Of a stretch of DNA of 10,126 nucleotides, positions 6,145-10,126 are shown piece by piece. The stretch lies in contig JAJDES010000485.1 of the NCBI GenBank assembly GCA_029259675.1, positions 1 to 10,126 on the forward strand, written 5' to 3'. The number at the start of each line of letters is the position of its first letter. Position 1 is the stretch's first letter. The position numbers were made by a program, and so were the translations under genes. Under the pieces are notes generated by a model. That model made no database searches and was not told the origin of the DNA. It worked only from the letters and a program-made list of their open reading frames with translations. The DNA is from Planctomycetota bacterium. Its GTDB lineage: Bacteria > Planctomycetota > UBA1135 > GCA-002686595.

Positions 6145-7242
6145 ATGTCCCAGTCCCTACCTGAGATCAACGCTCGCATCGAGGTGGCGCAAACCCTGCC
6201 GGGGTCCTTCTACCAAGATGAAGAGCTCTACGAGCGTTCACTGGATGCCGTGCACGCGCGCAGCTGGCACTGGCTCGGGGACGCGTCACAATTTAAGGCC
6301 AACGGGGCCGTCGCGCTGCCGCAAACCCTGCTGCCCGGAGCTCTCGACGAGCCCGTCCTGCTGACCCGGGAAGCTTCACGCGACAAGCTGCGCTGCCTGT
6401 CCGCCGTTTGCACCCACCGCGGAAACCTGTTGTCCCAACAAACCGCAGACGCCAAGCACATTGTTTGCAACTACCACGGTCGACGCTTCGACTTGCAGGG
6501 TCGCATGCTCTCCATGCCGGAATTTGAGGGTGCCGAAGACTTCCCCAGCGCCGGCGACGATCTGAGTTCCCTGGGCTTGGGCCGCCTTGCTTCGATGCTC
6601 TTCGGCTCCCTGCGCCCCGCTCCGGCCTTTGAAGAATTGACGGCCGAAATGCGAGCGCGGATCGGTTTCCTGCCGCTTGAGGAATTTACTCCGGCACCGG
6701 AATTGGATCGCGACTACGAAGTGAATGCTCATTGGGCGCTGTATGTGGACAATTTCCTTGAGGGCTATCACATTCCCTTTGTGCACCCCGCCCTCAGTCG
6801 CGCTCTCGATTATCGCAACTACCGCACCGAACTTTTTCGATGGTCCAATTTGCAAGTGGGCATCGCGAATGATGGTGAACCCGTTTTCGAACTGCCGGCA
6901 GATTCGCCCGATGCCGGCCAACGAATCGGCGGTTACTACTTTTGGCTGTTCCCGACCACTATGTTCAATTTCTACCCCTGGGGCCTGTCCTTGAACGCCG
7001 TTCAACCCCTGGGCCCGGCGCGCACGCGCGTGCTCTTTCGCACTTATGTTTGGAAGCGCGAGCTAATGGAACAGGGTGCCGGATCGGGCTTGGATCAGGT
7101 CCAGCGCGAAGATGAAGCCGTGGTAGAAGCGGTCCAAATCGGCACCAAATCACGACTCTATACGCGCGGACGCTACTCGCCGACGCGCGAGCAGGGTGTG
7201 CATCAGTTCCACCGCTTACTCTGCGACTACCTCAGGACCTGA
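6145..7242 (+). CDS. Rieske non-heme iron oxygenase, alpha subunit
   Basis: A 365-residue Rieske-type oxygenase that uses O2 and electrons from a reductase or ferredoxin to hydroxylate or demethylate an organic substrate. The Rieske [2Fe-2S] site is C89, H91, C108 and H111 (CTHR, 16 residues, CNYHG). The catalytic iron site is H209 and H214 in NFLEGYHIPFVHP, with D323 as the likely third ligand in QREDEAVVEAVQ. The residue bridging the two centres is Glu (E206) rather than Asp, as in the carnitine oxygenase CntA, and the C-terminal pattern FNFYPWGLSLN...ED..VVE.VQ resembles the choline/carnitine monooxygenase group more than classical benzoate or naphthalene dioxygenases. The substrate is unknown. 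The ATG at 6145 is preferred over an upstream TTG at 6004, which would overlap the hydrolase gene. No reductase gene is adjacent; the ferredoxin at 3317 is an unproven candidate partner. Confidence 0.93.
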   Translation: MSQSLPEINARIEVAQTLPGSFYQDEELYERSLDAVHARSWHWLGDASQFKANGAVALPQTLLPGALDEPVLLTREASRDKLRCLSAVCTHRGNLLSQQTADAKHIVCNYHGRRFDLQGRMLSMPEFEGAEDFPSAGDDLSSLGLGRLASMLFGSLRPAPAFEELTAEMRARIGFLPLEEFTPAPELDRDYEVNAHWALYVDNFLEGYHIPFVHPALSRALDYRNYRTELFRWSNLQVGIANDGEPVFELPADSPDAGQRIGGYYFWLFPTTMFNFYPWGLSLNAVQPLGPARTRVLFRTYVWKRELMEQGAGSGLDQVQREDEAVVEAVQIGTKSRLYTRGRYSPTREQGVHQFHRLLCDYLRT

Positions 7243-7267
7243 AGCCCCAAAGGCGTGGGAGAACGTG

Positions 7268-7294
7268 GGGCCGAGAGTTGCGCGCCCTCGGCCC
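7268..7294 (+). terminator. possible bidirectional terminator hairpin between convergent genes
   Basis: GGGCCGAG (7268-7275) and CTCGGCCC (7287-7294) form a perfect 8-bp stem with an 11-base loop. On the plus strand it is followed by TTT and lies 25 bases after the oxygenase stop. On the minus strand it lies 15 bases after the dehydrogenase stop but has no T-run. Its position between two converging genes supports a terminator role, although the T-tract is short. Confidence 0.5.
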
Positions 7295-7309
7295 TTTCCA
7301 AGCAGTTGC

Positions 7310-8494
7310 CTAACGCAGGATCGAGCGCGAGATGATCATGCGCTGCACTTCGCTGGTGCCTTCGCCGATCGTGCACAACTTGGCGTCGCGCCACATGCGT
7401 TCGACCGGGTACTCGCGCGAATAACCGTAGCCGCCCAAGATTTGAATCGCATCGTAGGTGACCTTCATGGCTGTCTCCGAGGAGTGCAGCTTGGCCATGG
7501 AAGCCGCGGTGCCGAAGGGCAAGCCCGCATCCTTGAGGCGCGCCGAGTGATAGATGAGATGGCGTGAGCACTCGATTTGCAGCGCCATGTCCGCCAACTT
7601 GAATTGCACCGCCTGCTGGTCAGCCAGGGTCTTGCCGAAGGCTTCGCGTTCCTTCGCATAGCGCGTGGCCACTTGAAATGCGCCGTCTGCAATTCCCAGC
7701 CCCAAGGCGCCGATGGAAATCCGGCCGCCCTCGAGCGTTTTCATGAAGGTCTTGAAACCCTCACCCTCGGGACCGAGCAGGTGATTGCGGGGAATGCGCG
7801 CATCCTCGAAAACCAAACTGGCCCAGTCAGATCCGCGCATGCCGAGCTTCTTCTCACCCTTCTCGAATGAAAGCCCCGGCGTTTCGCGCGGAACCACAAA
7901 GGCACTGATGCCCTTGGCGCCCAAGCTCTTGTCAGTTACCGCCGTAACGATCATGGTTCCGGCGTAATTGGCGTTGGTGCAGAAACACTTGCGGCCGTTC
8001 AGAACCCACTCGTCGCCTTCCAAGCGAGCGGTCGTGCGGGTTCCACCCGAATCGGATCCCGCGCCGGGCTCAGTCAAGCCGTAGGCGCCCATATACTCGC
8101 CGGCGATCAACTTCGGCACGTAGGCGTCACGCAACTTGTCTCCGCCCCAGGCGAAAATCGGGTAAGTGCCGAGCGAAACATGGGCGGCCAACGTCAGGCC
8201 CGTGGAGCCGCAGATTTTCGAAATCTCCTCGACCGCCAACACATAGGCCAATGTGCCGCCGTTCGCGCCCCCCACTTCTTCGGGGAACGGAATTCCGGTC
8301 AAGCCGAGGTCAACGATCTTGGCCCACAGTTCGGTTGGGAAACGGTGGTTCTCGTCAATTTCGGCCGCAACCGGGGCCACTTCGTTTTGAGCAAACTCAC
8401 GCACCATCTCTTGGATCATGCGCTGATCCTCGGTGAGGTCGAAACCGTGCTCAATCGCGGGCAAGTTGTACTTGGTCGTTGTTGCGGTAGTCAT
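7310..8494 (-). CDS. acyl-CoA dehydrogenase B
   Basis: A 394-residue FAD-dependent acyl-CoA dehydrogenase catalysing alpha,beta-desaturation of an acyl-CoA, passing electrons to ETF. Visible features are the N-terminal helical domain, FAD-binding signature GAYGLTEPGAGSDSG (136-150), the middle-domain segment around LGMRGSDWA (217-225), helix-G region KEREAFGKTLADQQAVQFKLAD, second signature QILGGYGYSREYPVERMWRD (351-370), and catalytic E378 in IGEGTSEVQR, the SCAD/MCAD position. The chain length of the substrate cannot be deduced. The ATG at 8494 is chosen; a longer frame to 8638 would overlap the helix-turn-helix gene and adds 48 non-family residues. It is the last gene of a minus-strand cluster, 64 bp after the helix-turn-helix gene. 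The Shine-Dalgarno is weak (CGAGAT). Confidence 0.94.
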   Translation of the reverse strand: MTTATTTKYNLPAIEHGFDLTEDQRMIQEMVREFAQNEVAPVAAEIDENHRFPTELWAKIVDLGLTGIPFPEEVGGANGGTLAYVLAVEEISKICGSTGLTLAAHVSLGTYPIFAWGGDKLRDAYVPKLIAGEYMGAYGLTEPGAGSDSGGTRTTARLEGDEWVLNGRKCFCTNANYAGTMIVTAVTDKSLGAKGISAFVVPRETPGLSFEKGEKKLGMRGSDWASLVFEDARIPRNHLLGPEGEGFKTFMKTLEGGRISIGALGLGIADGAFQVATRYAKEREAFGKTLADQQAVQFKLADMALQIECSRHLIYHSARLKDAGLPFGTAASMAKLHSSETAMKVTYDAIQILGGYGYSREYPVERMWRDAKLCTIGEGTSEVQRMIISRSILR

Positions 8495-8558
8495 CGGGTA
8501 TCTCGTCGTTGAACTCGTCTTCTGGTCGGAGGCGATAGCTGCCCCTATGGATGTGAAA

Positions 8559-8831
8559 TCAGTCGAGCTCGAGGCTCCAACCTGCTGTACGTTTCTGCGG
8601 CAGTGCATCGCGCCCCGCGTCCGAACCAGCGGATTCACGATAAAACTGCTTGGAGCTGCCGCTGCCGACCCAATCGATCAAAGCCTGCCGCGAAAACTTC
8701 CATTCGCGACCGATTTTGCGGGCTGGGATGCTCTCGCTGTGCAGCACCTTGTTAAAGGTCTTAACGCTGACGCCGAGCAATTGAGCGGCCTCATCAATGT
8801 TGAGGATCTCGGGATTGGAGCTGCCACTCAT
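8559..8831 (-). CDS. excisionase/MerR-type helix-turn-helix protein
   Basis: A 90-residue small DNA-binding protein. Residues about 10-55 form a HTH_17/excisionase-type winged helix-turn-helix: LNIDEAAQLLGVSVKTFNKVL (helices), IPARKIGREWKF (wing, with the usual Gly and Trp), then SRQALIDWV. The last 35 residues are polar and look disordered. The ATG at 8831 has a near-ideal Shine-Dalgarno, GGAGG, 7 bases upstream, the best in the window; the frame remains open to 9086 but the added part overlaps the upstream dehydrogenase and is not family-like. It sits between two acyl-CoA dehydrogenase genes on the same strand (109 bp after one, 64 bp before the other). Despite the family name, no integrase or phage gene is present, so a transcriptional regulator of this cluster is more likely than an excisionase. 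That role is inference. Confidence 0.88.
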   Translation of the reverse strand: MSGSSNPEILNIDEAAQLLGVSVKTFNKVLHSESIPARKIGREWKFSRQALIDWVGSGSSKQFYRESAGSDAGRDALPQKRTAGWSLELD

Positions 8832-8846
8832 CGGCCGGCCTCCATG
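8824..8846 (-). promoter_or_regulatory. strong ribosome binding site that fixes the HTH start
   Basis: Read on the minus strand, ATGGAGGCCGGCCGATG contains GGAGG ending 7 bases before the ATG at 8831. An upstream ATG overlaps this site but is not in a plausible frame. This decides the start of the helix-turn-helix gene at 8831. Confidence 0.7.
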
Positions 8847-8940
8847 TGAAAAACTGAATTGGATCGCGTTGCGCAGCAACAGACGCACTGGCCCCCGGGC
8901 GCCATGCGCGACAAGTGGATGGTCCTCTGCGCGAACTTCA

Positions 8941-10083
8941 TTAGGCCAGCAGGCGGCGAGCAATGACCAGACGCTGGATATCCGTGGCGCCTTCGTAGAT
9001 CTCAGTGATGCGAGCATCACGGAATAGCCGCTCGACATGAAAATCGTCGGTGTAGCCGGCCCCGCCGTGAATTTGCAGGCACTCATCGGCGCAGAAATTC
9101 GCTGCGCGCGAAGCCATCAACTTGGCGTGCGCCGAAGCTTGCGTGCAATCCAAATCCTGATCTCGCATCCATGCCGCTTTGTAGGTCAAGAGCCTGGCGG
9201 CATCCAACTGAGCTGACATATCGGCCAGTTTCCATTGCACGGCTTGGAAGTTGCCGATCGGCCGACCAAATTGCTCGCGTTCCTTGGCGTACTTGACCGC
9301 CGCATCCAAACAGGCTCGGCCGATTCCGATCGCCTGGGAAGCGATGCCGATGCGCCCGCCATCGAGCGTGTGCAAGGCCAATTGAAAGCCGCGGTTCTCA
9401 TCGCCAAGCAAGTTGTCGGCGGGAACGCGCACATTCTCGAGCACGACTTCGTTGGTCGCCGAGCCTCGGATGCCGCACTTTTTCTCCGGCTTGCCCACGC
9501 GCAAGCCGGCGGTATCCGCCGGTACCAAAAAGGCACTGATGCCGTTGGCGCGTTTGGCCTTTTGATCGGTGCGTGCGTAGACAAGAAACAAGCCGGCAAA
9601 TTCGGCGTTGGTGACGAACAGCTTCGTCCCATTGATCACCCAGTGATCGCCGTCGCGCTCAGAGGTTGTCGCCAAGCTCGCTGCATCGGAACCGGCACCG
9701 GCTTCCGTCAGGCAGTAAGCGCCGATGGTCTTGCCGCTCGCGACGTCGGGCAGGAAACGCTGACGTTGCTCCGCAGTACCCCACTTCGTGATTGGTGAGC
9801 CCAACAGGCTGTTGTGCACCGAAACCGTGACTCCGGTTGAAGCGCAACCGTAATTGAGCTCCTCCAAAACCGTAGTCAAAGCCAAACTGCCCAGGCCCGA
9901 TCCCCCGTACTCCTCCGCGGTGGAAAGACCCCAAAGGCCCAACTCACCGAGCTTTTCAAAAACTACGGGGTCAATGCGCGCTTCAAGGTCGTGCCCTTTG
10001 GCGCGGGGTGTGAGCTCCTTTTCGGCAAAGTCGCGCGCCATGTCGCGCACGAGGCTCAGTTCTTCGTCCAGCTGAAAGTCCAT
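8941..10083 (-). CDS. acyl-CoA dehydrogenase A (short-chain/butyryl type)
   Basis: A 380-residue FAD-dependent acyl-CoA dehydrogenase, the usual length for the short-chain (butyryl-CoA) family. It shows the first signature GAYCLTEAGAGSDAAS (121-136), the middle domain with KKCGIRGSATNEVVLENVRVP (201-221), helix region KEREQFGRPIGNFQAVQWKLADM, second signature IHGGAGYTDDFHVERLFRDA (338-357) and catalytic E364 in EIYEGATDIQR. It matches the SCAD/butyryl group more closely than its neighbour at 7310, so the two are probably distinct enzymes rather than a recent duplicate. Electrons would go to ETF, which is not encoded here. The ATG at 10083 starts MDFQLDEELSLVRDMARDF, the normal N-terminus. It is the first gene seen of the minus-strand cluster; only 43 bases precede it and no Shine-Dalgarno or promoter is visible in them. 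Confidence 0.95.
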   Translation of the reverse strand: MDFQLDEELSLVRDMARDFAEKELTPRAKGHDLEARIDPVVFEKLGELGLWGLSTAEEYGGSGLGSLALTTVLEELNYGCASTGVTVSVHNSLLGSPITKWGTAEQRQRFLPDVASGKTIGAYCLTEAGAGSDAASLATTSERDGDHWVINGTKLFVTNAEFAGLFLVYARTDQKAKRANGISAFLVPADTAGLRVGKPEKKCGIRGSATNEVVLENVRVPADNLLGDENRGFQLALHTLDGGRIGIASQAIGIGRACLDAAVKYAKEREQFGRPIGNFQAVQWKLADMSAQLDAARLLTYKAAWMRDQDLDCTQASAHAKLMASRAANFCADECLQIHGGAGYTDDFHVERLFRDARITEIYEGATDIQRLVIARRLLA

Positions 10084-10126
10084 CTTGTGACTGCTGTTTC
10101 GCTTTGGGGGTTGTTGTCGATCGCGG

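Noticed and set aside
6376..7005. 209-codon minus-strand frame inside the oxygenase gene
   Set aside because: Lies wholly opposite the iron- and Rieske-ligand coding region, which is clearly functional on the plus strand.
8559..9086. longer 175-residue version of the HTH protein
   Set aside because: The extra 85 residues overlap the upstream dehydrogenase, do not look like the family, and the good GGAGG supports the start at 8831.
9235..9798. 187-codon plus-strand frame inside acyl-CoA dehydrogenase A
   Set aside because: Antisense shadow of the conserved FAD-binding and middle domains.
7310..10083. two acyl-CoA dehydrogenases as a recent tandem duplication
   Set aside because: The signatures and flanking residues differ widely (IGEGTSEVQR versus IYEGATDIQR, different N-termini), so they are old paralogues.

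Overview
The window is GC-rich (about 60% by eye) chromosomal DNA from a bacterium that I cannot name with confidence. An ISC-type [2Fe-2S] ferredoxin, two acyl-CoA dehydrogenases and a Rieske oxygenase point to an aerobic, Gram-negative-type organism. Most start codons lack a clear Shine-Dalgarno, which would fit lineages that use it sparingly (Planctomycetota is one possibility, Myxococcota-like bacteria another). This is a guess, not a placement. There is no sign of phage, transposon, CRISPR array, tRNA or rRNA.

Layout. Positions 1-239 may hold the end of a truncated reading frame. About 530 bases (240-767) follow with no convincing gene but several GC-rich hairpins; this is probably the leader of the next gene. 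A DEAD-box RNA helicase (768-3263, +) has a complete core and an unusually long (about 425 residues), Arg/Ser/Gly-rich, probably disordered tail. It is followed after 53 bp by an Isc/adrenodoxin-type ferredoxin (3317-3724, +). A small two-helix membrane protein of unknown role (3977-4192, -) converges on it.

Next on the minus strand comes a pair transcribed together: a metallo-beta-lactamase-fold hydrolase (5110-6021) and, 15 nt after its stop, a signal-less BtuF-like substrate/cobalamin-binding protein with a GTG start (4336-5094). A Rieske non-heme iron oxygenase alpha subunit (6145-7242, +) is transcribed divergently from the hydrolase across a 123 bp shared control region. A hairpin at 7268-7294 separates it from the converging right-hand cluster.

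The right-hand cluster is read leftwards: acyl-CoA dehydrogenase A (8941-10083), a 90-residue excisionase/MerR-type helix-turn-helix protein (8559-8831), then acyl-CoA dehydrogenase B (7310-8494). Both dehydrogenases keep the catalytic glutamate and probably act in fatty-acid, branched-chain amino-acid or similar acyl-CoA degradation. The small DNA-binding protein between them is the best candidate for a local regulator.

No complete new multi-gene system is evident. The less ordinary points are the helicase tail and its structured leader, the helix-turn-helix gene inserted between two acyl-CoA dehydrogenases, and the cytosolic BtuF-like protein coupled to a hydrolase.
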